Positions 39,156 to 48,843 of a stretch of 64,000 bases of DNA are shown here, piece after piece; the first letter of the stretch is position 1; each line of letters begins with the position of its first letter. The notes beneath the pieces are model-generated. The model saw only the letters and a program-made list of their open reading frames with translations, had not been told where the DNA came from and did no database searches. The stretch is from Acytostelium subglobosum LB1 (taxonomy: Eukaryota; Evosea; Eumycetozoa; Acytosteliales; Acytosteliaceae). The stretch is from the NCBI RefSeq assembly GCF_000787575.1, contig NW_012236526.1:434001-498000 (forward strand), given 5' to 3'. Made by a program: the position numbers and the translations under genes.

Positions 39156-39803
39156 CTTATCTCTCTATCTGTATCTCTCTATCTCTTTATCTCTTTATCT
39201 GTATCTGTTGTTACAAAAGGGGGTGGTGTAGTCACACCTTTCTTGGACCAAATGTTATCGATGATGTTGATTATGATTAGATATATTGAACAATAAGACG
39301 ATAGTAATAATATGTGAATGATATAATATAGGATATGATTGATTGATTGATTGAATGAAAGAGTGATAATAATAAATGTATATGAATGATGGATAATGAG
39401 ATGAGATGCGCGTGTATTCAATCATTCAATCATTCATTCTTGCAGGCGAAACATAAGCTTTGGGTCTGGTTTGGTTTGGTGATCGAGTGGTGGGCATAAA
39501 TACATCATCAAACAGAACAAACAGCTGAGCCATCTGTTCCGATCTTGCAAACTTTGGACCTAATTTTGTGAATAATCAATCAAAAAATGGTGGGGGTCTT
39601 GGTCTGTTTGTCTTCCATCAATCAATCGCTTTGCAACAAAAAATAGAGGTTTAGTGTGGGAGTGGTGCTCGCAAAGCGATGGTGAATGGATTGATGGATG
39701 GAGGGAAGACAGAAAGACAAGACAAAGTCTGATTGGTTGAGGGGAAAGAGGGGAATGTACATCAGTTTGAGAGATTTATTGATTATTGATCATGGTGAAT
39801 CAA
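39156..39803. other. Intergenic, gbpC promoter side
   Basis: Between the gbpC start and the stop of the Q/N-rich gene. A GATA/GAGA repeat leader is at 39159-39202; a run of Ts and ATs follows. A TGAA/TGATT repeat set lies at 39337-39357. No gene seen. Confidence 0.6.
39159..39202 (-). repeat. GATA/GAGATA repeat in gbpC 5' leader
   Basis: On the minus strand the leader immediately before the gbpC ATG is made of GATACA, GATAGA and GATAAAGA units. Similar purine repeats precede the ATGs of nmt, the B-box gene and the Q/N-rich gene. Confidence 0.65.
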
Positions 39804-42800
39804 TCAGTAGGAGTTGGTTGTGGTGTAGGACTCTGCACTATACAACATCTGTTGTTGTTGATGATGAAGTTGTTGATGGTGTGGAGTGTAGAATGATGAT
39901 GTTGAATGCGCAAGGTTATTGTTGTTGTTGGTTGAAGAGGACAATGTGGAAGTTTGTTGGAACTGAACATTGTTGTTATGCTGTTGTTGTTGTTGATGAA
40001 CTTGTTGGTTAACTAACAACTGTTGTTGTTGTTGTTGCTGCTGGACGTATTGTTGTGTTTGCATCTTGAGGAAGTTGATCACTTCTGGATGTATTAACTT
40101 GGCTGTTGGTGCTGCTGGAGGAACAACAGGAGAGGATGTGTGGAGGGCGGGAGGAGGGGGAGTAGCGGTGGTAAAGAAGAAGTTGTTGTTATATGTATTA
40201 TTGCTATTGTTATTGCTATTGTTATTGCTATTGCTAATACTAATGGTATTATTATTAGTATTGCTATTGCTGGAGTTGGAGTTGGAGTTGTTGTTGGTGG
40301 GGATGTGAGTTTGGGTTTGAGTTTGGGTTTGGGTTTGGGTTTGAGTTTGTGTGTGAATTGGAACTTGAGACTGAGACACTTGTTGATGAGCATGATTGGT
40401 CAACTGAAGTTGTTGTTGTGGAGGTTGTGGAAGTGGCAGCATTGATGATGATTTGCCAACCAGCGATGCATCGATGTTTGGAGACATGTTGAACATTTGT
40501 TGGACATAGGGCGACTTGATGAGATTCAGTCCGATCAAACGATTGATCACAGCTTGGTTGGGGAATGAGCATAGCTTGAGCAGACGGTCATTGGTGTAGC
40601 GCAACTCCTGGGGGAAGCCCAACTTGGTGGCGATTGACTTGGACTCGTTGGTGCAGCAGAATGACTTTTGCAGACAGTCGTGGATGTCGGACTCGTTGCG
40701 GTTCATGCTCGAGTTGAGCTGCATGGCCTTGGCAAACAACAGGTCGGCACGGGTAAAGAGCAAGTGGATGAGTGTGCGCTGTGTGAAGGACTTGGCCTTG
40801 ATGTCGGGGATGCGCAGGAGGTATGACTCAGCCTTGTCCAAGTCGTCCTTGCTCACTTGTGTGGACGAGCCCATCATGGTCTGGGCCGAGCGGATGTGTG
40901 CGCGGTATATTCCATTGACACATCTGGCGTTGACATTGTCGTCATCATCGTCGCCAGAGTCACCCTCACTCATACAGCTCTCATTCTTGTCCTTGGTATA
41001 CTGGTCGCATGCCTTCTTAAACAGGTCCAATATCTGATTGCGCTTGGTAACTGGATTGATTTGTTTGGCCACTCTGTTTACCATGAACTCGTCTATGATT
41101 GATTGATGTGCTTGTGTTAGTTGGGTACAGATGGCAAGTATCATCAAGATGATGTTGGAGTACATACCATAATCATGTGCGGCCTGGTTGTAGTAGTATT
41201 GGCCGCGGTGGAGTGAGGACAAGTCCATCTTTTTCTCAAGGAACTTGCATGTATTCAGATGTAACTTGGATGCAGTATAATTCTTGTGATATCTATATAT
41301 TACCGACTTGAGGTAACTAACTTTGAACCTAATTAATGATGAGTCAGTATGATTGAATGATTGAATGATTGGATTGACGCGGAGGTAAACTTACAAATTC
41401 TCCAAAGAGAAGTGAAGTGTTAGGGCATTGTCCATCATCTCGAATGACTTGGAAAAGTCACCGGTGAAGGTGAAGCCAATACCCTTCTCAATCATCAGGT
41501 CAGAGTATATCTTGGGATCGTTCTCATATTGCTTCATGTACTGTTCATACACCTTGTCCAACTCTGACCAGTTGGCACCAGACTCTTGTAATCTGGATAT
41601 ATAGCATGACAATGACTCATTGGACTTGACATAAATGTGGGATACTTGATTGATTGATTGATTAAGTTAGTAATGTGAACTTGTGGCCATGATGATGGAA
41701 GGGATACATACTTGATTGTGGTGATGATGTTGGTGAACCCTTGGACTTGGATCCAGATGATACACCTCCACAATCAACCTCGTCGCTAGAGGATGAGGAG
41801 GAGGCGCCGCTACCTGGTGTGTTCTTTTTCTTGGAGATGCCATAGTACTTGACATCAAAGACAAGATTCAGATCCTTGAACACAAGCTCCTGCTGATTGG
41901 GTAGTGGCTTCATGATCACGGAGCACTGCAACTTGTAGACGCCAGTGTATGGCAAGTGGATGGCGGGGAACTCGGCCTGGCCGCGCTCCATCAGTGTGGT
42001 CAGGTCAAAGCATGACTTGATGGTCTCGAGTGGGCGCTGGTCCTTCTCTTTGTTTTCCTTGCGAGTGAAGGGGCTGGGGATCCAGTGCGGGAACACACTG
42101 TCCAGCTTCAGCTGGAGGGGTGGATGGTCCATGCACAGACGGTTCGTGTCGCTCTTGTAGTAAAGGAACACACCAATGCTCTGCTTCTTCTTGGAGGCGT
42201 AGATGGTTGGGGAGCAGTGGAAGAAGTAAGGGCACTCCATTGGCTCGCTGGGCGAGGACGTGGGCGTTGGGGTCAGGGGTGGCGTGGTGGGAACATTGCT
42301 GCTGGCATTGGACAACACCTGGTGATGGGACATCCAATCATCACTGCTGGTGTCGGTGGGGGATGACATGGAGGAAGCGGCAGCACTTGGACAAACAGTG
42401 TTGGCGGCGGCCGTGGTGGGATGGTACATCATATTGCTGCCACTATTGTTGTTGTTGTTGCCAATATTGATGGTGGCGGGGATGATGTCCAGAGGCTGTT
42501 GGACATATGTTAACTCGGGATTGCTCATTGAGTAGCTGTTGGAGCTTGGATACAGCTGGCTCATGTCAAAAGGCATGTATGAGTACATGTTATCATTGTT
42601 GTTGTTTTGGTTGTTGTTGTGATTGGCGTTACCAATAATGGCACATCCATTATGGTCACCAGTGATGGTGTTGACCGTGGTATGTTGCTGTTGTCCAGAT
42701 ATAATGGATTGCAACTCATCAGTCAACAACATATTGGTTGTGGAGTCATTGTTGTTGTTGTGGTTGTGATTGTGGAGTCCGAGTCCGAGTCCGATGTTGG

Positions 42801-43119
42801 TGGTCTCTGGCAACTGATCAAGTGAGGACATGTAGTAGGTTGTTTGGGGCATTGGAACCAAGGCTAAGTCTTGGTCCTGTTGGTAGTAGGACAGATCTGA
42901 CAATGGTGATGACAATGAAGATGTACTATCACTATCATTATTACTATTACTAATATTATTCATATTATTATTAAATAACATTGATTGATGTTGTAGTTGT
43001 AATGGTTGTGTATTCAGTGGTGGTTGGTATTGTTGTGGTTGTAGTTGTTGTTGAAGTTGTTGATGTTGTTGGAACATATTTGTTGGTACCAACATGGAAC
43101 TATAATATATTGATTCCAT
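39804..43119 (-). CDS. Gln/Asn-rich protein with conserved core, possible developmental regulator
   Basis: Exons 43119-41712, 41644-41395 and 41328-39804; 1060 codons. Start at the ATG of MESIYYSSMLVPTNMFQQ, preceded by a GAGATAGAGA leader. Residues 1-260 and the last about 220 are Gln/Asn/Ser/Thr low complexity, including a QT repeat (about residues 875-890). The middle is ordered: CPYFFHCSPTIYASKKKQSI, PPLQLKLDSVFPHW, ELVFKDLNLVFDVKYYGISK (beta-rich), then a helical section of TPR-like spacing (KSFEMMDNALTLHFSLENLF; KAESYLLRIPDIKAKSF). I do not recognise it. Low-complexity flanks and an ordered core are common in dictyostelid transcription or signalling proteins. Confidence 0.75.
40311..40350. 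repeat. TTTGGG hexamer repeat within coding sequence
   Basis: TTTGGG/TTTGAG units on the plus strand encode a Gln-Thr dipeptide repeat on the minus strand. GGG runs at 40313, 40325, 40331 and 40337 make a possible G-quadruplex on the template strand. Confidence 0.7.
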
Positions 43120-43671
43120 GGTCTCTATCTCTCTATCTCTAAGTATGTGTATATGTATAAGTATGTATTTGAAGGGAAGCAAGTAAGTAAGCAAAAACTA
43201 CAATGAAGATGATTGATTGATTGAGTTGACCCAAGTGTTCGAGAGAGGAAGAGAGAAAGAGATATCGTTTGTTTCGATCTTGAGAATGAGTGAGAGAGTA
43301 AATATCCGAATGGCTGAATGAAGATAGAGTAATAGTTGTAGTGGCGGCAGTGCAGGATGTGGTAGTCGTTGTAGGGCTGAGCAGGGATCATGGGGGTGAC
43401 ATTAAGCTATGTTGGATATTAGTTAAGCTTGCTTAGCTTTGATAATAAAGATTGTTGTAGTGCCTTCAATTTAGTGATATGTGTGTGTTTGTGATGATGA
43501 TGGAGGGTAGGACATGAGACGTCTCATTCGCGATGCGATGCACGAACCCTGTACCCCTCCCTACCACCCCCTCCCCAAGAGGCCTCCCTGGCTGGACTGG
43601 CCTCGTATCCAAACAAACCAACACTTCGTTTCGTTAAACGATCCACATTAAAGTATGTGTGTAAACCTAGA

Positions 43672-43742
43672 TGTAAAACAAGGTGGCAAAATGAGATATT
43701 AGGTACACAAATATCTCACTGTTTTATTTGATTCGTTTTACA
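43672..43742. ncRNA. Long imperfect hairpin, possible structured RNA
   Basis: TGTAAAAC (43672-43679) pairs with GTTTTACA (43735-43742). Inside, TGAGATATT (43692-43700) pairs with AATATCTCA (43710-43718) with a nine-base loop, and an AAAA/TTTT step lies between. Strand and transcription are not known. Confidence 0.3.
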
Positions 43743-43774
43743 CAATCCCTTTAGTGATGTGTTATGTGGGGTAG

Positions 43775-43827
43775 GTCCACGGTTTGATCTGATCAAACCA
43801 TCACTTTATCAAAAGTGATGTGTGGAC
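43775..43827. ncRNA. Three-way junction fold, possible structured RNA or protein site
   Basis: Outer stem GTCCAC (43775-43780) with GTGGAC (43822-43827) encloses two perfect hairpins: GGTTTGATC with GATCAAACC (43781-43799, one-base loop) and ATCACTTT with AAAGTGAT (43800-43819, four-base loop). All 46 bases of stem pair without mismatch. Confidence 0.35.
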
Positions 43828-44892
43828 AAACCGCACACGAATCATCCTAAAATAAAAAAACAAAATCCCAACAGAAACAAACAGGATTCTTGTGAAGATG
43901 ATGTGAGGTACTTAAAAAAATCATGATCGTTTTTATGATCACACCCCACAATAAAATCCATTCTAATCATTGAAACGGTATGAATGATTACCCAAACACA
44001 GGAGGATATGTGTGTGGCCCGGCCCCAGTACCCAACAACAACTACAACGCGATGCACCGAGTTTGTTTGATTATTGGATGATTGAATGGCATCACGTGCC
44101 TTGACCCCGCCCCATAGGCCACAACCAGGGCATGTGCTCCCCTTTTAATGATGTGTCGATGAATTATTGTAAAGATCGTTGACTTGGTGATTGAATGGAT
44201 GGATGTGATGACTGGTCAGTCCAGAGTGTCCGCCGAACGAAGGGCAGGGGATTGAAAGAAAGCCTCAAGATGGATATTCGGGGACAAATATCATGATCAT
44301 TTTGGTCAATTCACTCTTTTTGGAGATGAGAAGGTGTTTGTTGGTGTCATTCTTGTTTGATGTTGTAGTGCGTGTGTGCGTTGGTGATGGTGATGGTGAA
44401 GTTGGTGTTGAAGAAGTTGGTGACGAAGATTCTTTTGAATGGTTGATTGTGTGCATTGAACAAACGATGATGATGAAGACGAATCCAAAGGGGTGGTGAA
44501 CTGTTTAAGTGAATGATCGGAGTTGAACTCGGGTGACTGACTACCAACACTTGATTGACAGAGACAGACGACAGACGGAAAGACAGATACCAAAATGTAC
44601 TCGCTCGAGTAGGACCACGCACTCACTCACGCCCTTGACTCTGCAAGAAGACATTGACTATCCCAATAGTTCGCGAACCACTACCCAGATCCCAACAAAG
44701 AAAAGATCATAAGATGATGATGAAACCCTGTCATTTCAAGATAATAACATTGATTGATTGATTGATTCATTCTCAAGTCCTGTTGGTAATGGGGATGGAA
44801 TATGATCGTTAGTTCTCGAACGCCACCCACTTGATTTACTTACGATCAATCTCATTGTAGATAGAGAGAGAGAGAGAGAATATTATTAATAT

Positions 44893-45093
44893 CTATATGT
44901 TATCATGATTGATTATTGAGTGAATTGATGGATGGATAGGATAGATGTTACTCATAATGTTCTGCGGAATCCAATGGATAGATGAACCATTGGCAATGTT
45001 GCGAGTGGCGCCGTTGATTGTGTTGCCGTATGCAGGAACAATGCAATAGAACAACAATGATATGATGCCAGCCATTATACTATGATCAAACAT
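44893..45093 (-). CDS. Possible small secreted protein
   Basis: Up to 66 codons; the second ATG at 45075 gives a good signal peptide (MAGIISLLFYCIVPAYG) followed by NTINGATRNIANGSSIHWIP. The last about 20 codons (HPSIHSIINH) look like translated intron, and a GTAACA donor at about 44957 could begin one, but I could not find a convincing second exon. Low confidence. Confidence 0.3.
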   Translation of the reverse strand: MFDHSIMAGIISLLFYCIVPAYGNTINGATRNIANGSSIHWIPQNIMSNIYPIHPSIHSIINHDNI

Positions 45094-45313
45094 ATAATTA
45101 AGGTAAGGTGATGTTATTTGATCAGATAGATGGTTGGCTGGTCTTTGTTAGAGGGGGTGGGTATGTGTTTGTTACTGATTCTGATCACCCTCTCATCACC
45201 GACAATAACACTCACATAATCACACATCATTTAAACTGAGAGTAAGGCACACACACCTAAGCTTAAAATGGGTTGTGTTGAACTCAATCACTCAGATGCT
45301 CTGATGATACAAA

Positions 45314-45509
45314 ATGGTTGGATGTAGATGGATGGATGGACTGTGCTCTCACATGATCAATAGAGGACCACCATCCAAGTATGTGCTTCATTTATGGAGA
45401 GGTAAGCAGGACCTCTACTTGTTATGGCTGGTTCACGATATATACTTCACACTCACTCACTCACTTAGCCGCTCTGGATCATCAAGTGTGGGCATGGGTG
45501 AAGAGTTAA
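45314..45509 (+). CDS. Possible two-exon small protein
   Basis: Exons 45314-45401 and 45469-45509, a 67-base intron with GTAAGC donor and a CACTCACTCACTTAG acceptor typical of this genome, keeping frame; 42 codons ending LHLWRAALDHQVWAWVKS. The intron signals are better than chance and the tail is not low complexity, but no homologue is recognised. An internal ATG (MINRGPPSKYVLH) may be the real start. Confidence 0.35.
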
Positions 45510-45531
45510 TGTAGCACACATGGAATGATCA

Positions 45532-45566
<35 letters not shown>

Positions 45567-45633
45567 TAAGCGTATATATTTAAGCAACATACATACATGC
45601 TGTTGTGTTTAAGAAGGAATGAACCAAGGCCAC

Positions 45634-45652
45634 TGGTAGTGCAGCACTACCA
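45634..45652. repeat. Hairpin TGGTAGTG / CACTACCA
   Basis: Perfect 8-bp arms with a CAG loop. Isolated; may be chance. Confidence 0.5.
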
Positions 45653-46204
45653 CACGATCAAGTGCTCAAAGCTCGCCCGCCAACCACTCCACCCCTTCTC
45701 CCTCTCCGCGCGTAATGCTCTCTCAGCAGCACATGATCCAATACGATAGGCTCTGGCCAGCACATGATCAGTAGGTGTGTAATATAGAAGGAGGGAGAAT
45801 GATGAGTGAGGAGGTGGAGGAGGTAGCATACTGTGAATGGATTGAGTGATTGAGTGAATGAAACACACTCCACCTCCTTTAAAGGTGACCTGACCTGACC
45901 TCCTATCCTACATCATACTACATACATACATACAACTAAAGAGCATCAACAACAAGCCAACAATACAACACAACATTATACACAATACACCAACAACAAA
46001 CAACAACAATCATTCAAACAGCTGTTCTCTACTCTAATCACATCACATTTAACAAATAGCCTCCTTTGTTGTAGTAAACATATATACTAACTAGTTAGAG
46101 ATATATATACATTAATAATTATTATTATTTAAACAAGTAAACAACAAAACAATACAAAGCTAGCTTAACTCCTTCTCAACAACAACTACAACACCCCAGC
46201 AACA

Positions 46205-46839
46205 ATGAGAATCATCGCACTCCTGGTCATCCTGATCGCTACCTTTAGCGTCATTCAAGGTAACATCCCCATCACATAGATAGTTAGAGTTGAAGTACAT
46301 TAATACTAATCATTCATTCATTCACTTCATTCAATCACTTCATTCATTATGAACAATGTTAACAATCAATATTATTATTAGCTAAGGAACAATGTGGAAA
46401 TGCCTTCTGTTTGGATAACTACTCCTGCAAATATATCAACGGCGTCCCAACATGTGTTTGTAACGACGAAATCACACCTCCCAATTGGCAGACGCTCTGT
46501 GCCGGCGTCTCCTGTCCCGAACACTATGTCTGCGCCGCCGTCGGAGGCATTGCCCAGTGTCTGTCAAAGATCCCACAGGTGTTGTCGACCACCGCCTCGA
46601 CCACCGCCACCACCACCGCCACCACCACCGCCACGACCGGTCCAATGACCATCGGCCAGCTCACCCTCTCGGCCCAGGGCTCCTGCGCCACCAAGGTCTG
46701 CGCGTCGGGCGAGGTCTGCTGCCAGCCATTCTTGCACCTCGAGCCAACCTGCCTCAGCTTGTGTGAGTTTGCCAACTGTGCCGCCAACCAGCGCTGCATC
46801 CTCAACAACGGCGTGGCCACCTGTCTTACCAATCTATAA
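46205..46839 (+). CDS. Small secreted cysteine-rich protein with follistatin-like repeats
   Basis: Exons 46205-46259 and 46382-46839; 170 codons. A signal peptide (MRIIALLVILIATFSVIQA) ends at the exon junction. The mature protein has three or four short Cys-rich repeats of the FOLN/EGF type (CGNAFCLDNYSCKYINGVP, CAGVSCPEHYVCAAVGGIAQ, CATKVCASGEVCCQ, CEFANCAANQRCILNNGVAT) split by a Thr/Ala linker encoded by ACC/GCC repeats (about residues 86-103). Proteins like this form the extracellular matrix or spore coat of dictyostelids. A long AT/CAA-rich leader precedes it, typical of strongly expressed developmental genes. Confidence 0.85.
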
Positions 46840-47167
46840 GTGTACTTATCACCGGTGTGAGGCGATTGGATATATCTTTGAAAGAGTTTACAATCAAGTC
46901 ATGGTGATAATGGTAACAATCAGTCATTATAGAATTAACGACCGGCAACTCTTCACTTCCACCTCCATTCAAAATAACAAATAATCAAACACTACTCTTA
47001 CCTCTCTATCTCTCTCTAATAATAAAATCACAACCAATGATTATCATGTTCAATGTGTCGTCCCATCCATTATTATACTTTACATCTTCCATGTTTCCAG
47101 GATCAATCAAACCTGGATTTCAAAAAAATGATCATATTCTTGACTTCATTCAATTAATCAATCAAAG
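46840..47167. other. Intergenic, no gene seen
   Basis: 3' region of the secreted protein gene and promoter of the first ankyrin gene. AATAAA is seen near 47021. Nothing else. Confidence 0.6.
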
Positions 47168-48782
47168 ATGGATAATAAGTATGACATATTGTTCAGAAGA
47201 TTGATCAACAATCGTTATGTATCAACTCGGTTGTTCATTCATGTACATACACGTCAAGTTGTTAACAAAAGGAGGTAGCAAAAGGATACAGTACAAATAC
47301 CTGATCAATAGATGGAATGATCTGTTGGCTCATTGGATCAAGTGTGTAAAGTCACGCTTCAATGAATGGATTGAGACAATACAGGATGTGACCGAGTTTG
47401 AATGTGGAGCATTCGACAAGTATAAAGGACATGAGTACATCATCAAGTACATCATCAAGAACCAACCAGAGACATTCAAGTCATTGATGATATTGGATGC
47501 AATGTCATCGATTGGAAGAATGGACCTCGTTCAATACCTTCATGACAATGGTGCACCGGCAACAACGAATGCGATGGACCATGCCAGCTCATTGGACATG
47601 TTCCTCTTCCTCCAACAACATCGAACCGAGGGTCACTCACGAATAGCATTGGAGGTCGCCTCGATCAATGGTTGCCTGCCCCTGGTAGAGTATCTCTACA
47701 ACACTGCCATCGACAAGGTGGATGACATTAATACGCTTTCCTGTGCCGCCTATGGTGGACACCTAGATGTTGTGCGTTTCCTCGACGAGCACAATCTTGG
47801 CAATGAAGGATGCACTTCAAATACAATGGACCTTGCTGCAGGTAAAGGGCACTTTGAGGTACTCAAGTATTTGCACGATAATAGAACAGAGGGCTGCACA
47901 CCAGTGGCCATGGACGACGCAATATCGAATGGCCACTACGACATTGTCACATTCCTCCATGAGCACAGGACTGAAGGCGGCACAGAGAATGCGATAAAAC
48001 AGGCAGCGGAGCATGGACATCTTTCAATCATTCAACTCTTTCATGAACAGCACCGCACTGAGAAATGGACTGATGCATTGTCACGCGCAGTGTCTAGTGG
48101 ACATATGGACATTGTCAAGTATCTCCATCTCAATCGCACTGAGCCGTGCTCAGGGGATTCGGTCGCGTTGGCGGCATCTCATGGCCATTTTGACATGATA
48201 CTATACCTTCACGAGCAAGGATGTGACTCATTCATATCTAATGTGATGAACAGAGCTGCTGCCAATGGCCATCTGGATATAGTCAAGTTCCTCCATCAAC
48301 ACAGGACCGAGGGCTGCACGACCAATGCGATGGACTATGCAGCAATGAGAGGACATTTGGACGTCGTCCAGTTCCTTCACGAGCATCGCAGTGAAGGATG
48401 CACGCGCTACGCCTTGGACCAGGCCGCAACGTACGGTCACATAGAAGTAGTGAAGTATCTCTTAGCCAATCGAACAGAGGGGTGCATTGAGTTTGAGATG
48501 ACTCCAAAATACATCTATAGGCGCACTGAGTTTACGGTGGACAATGCAGCAGAGCATAGACAGTGGGAGATTGTCAAGTTGTTGAATGCAAGGGGAATCC
48601 AGGGTAGTTACAAGGCCATGGACTATGCGGCGTTATACGGTCGTTTGGATATGGTGAAGTTCCTTCACTCCAACAGCACTCATGGATGTTCTTCGAAAGC
48701 GTTCAGTTATGCAACAACCCAGAAACATTGGGATATTCTACAGTTCCTTCAAGATAACTGTAGTTCTTTCAATCAAAAATAA
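47168..48782 (+). pseudogene. Ankyrin repeat protein 1, frameshift near the N-terminus
   Basis: The conserved family start is at 47168 (MDNKYDILFRRLINNRYVST, as in the next two genes), but this frame stops at TAG after NKRR (about 47276). The rest, from about 47280 to 48782, is open in the +1 frame and carries the conserved block FECGAFDKYKGHEYIIKYII, SSIGRMDLVQYLHDNGAPAT and about ten ankyrin repeats. One base gained or lost near 47220-47280 explains it. Either a recent pseudogene or a sequence error. The repeats share the family motif H-x-RTEGC in place of the usual ankyrin turn. Confidence 0.75.
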
Positions 48783-48843
48783 AGTTGTTTGTCCATCATG
48801 TGATTGATCACACTCACACACTCAACCAATCGATCGATCAACT

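Larger units (their letters stand above)
43120..46204. other. 3 kb sparsely coding region
   Basis: Divergent gap between the Q/N-rich gene (minus) and the secreted cysteine-rich gene (plus). Contains strongly foldable segments at 43672-43742 and 43775-43827, a possible small secreted ORF (44893-45093, minus), a possible two-exon small gene (45314-45509), a (CAA)n stretch around 45533-45564 and a hairpin at 45634-45652. A GA run is at 44859-44879. The rest looks non-coding. Confidence 0.55.

Noticed and set aside
44265-44626. Minus-strand frames rich in Ser/Thr/His
   Set aside because: Two overlapping frames of low complexity, no start context, no introns of this genome's type, no family.
45640-45880. 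Minus-strand open frames near 45.7 kb
   Set aside because: Two overlapping frames, repeated string AGCACATGATC, no conserved text; considered promoter DNA.
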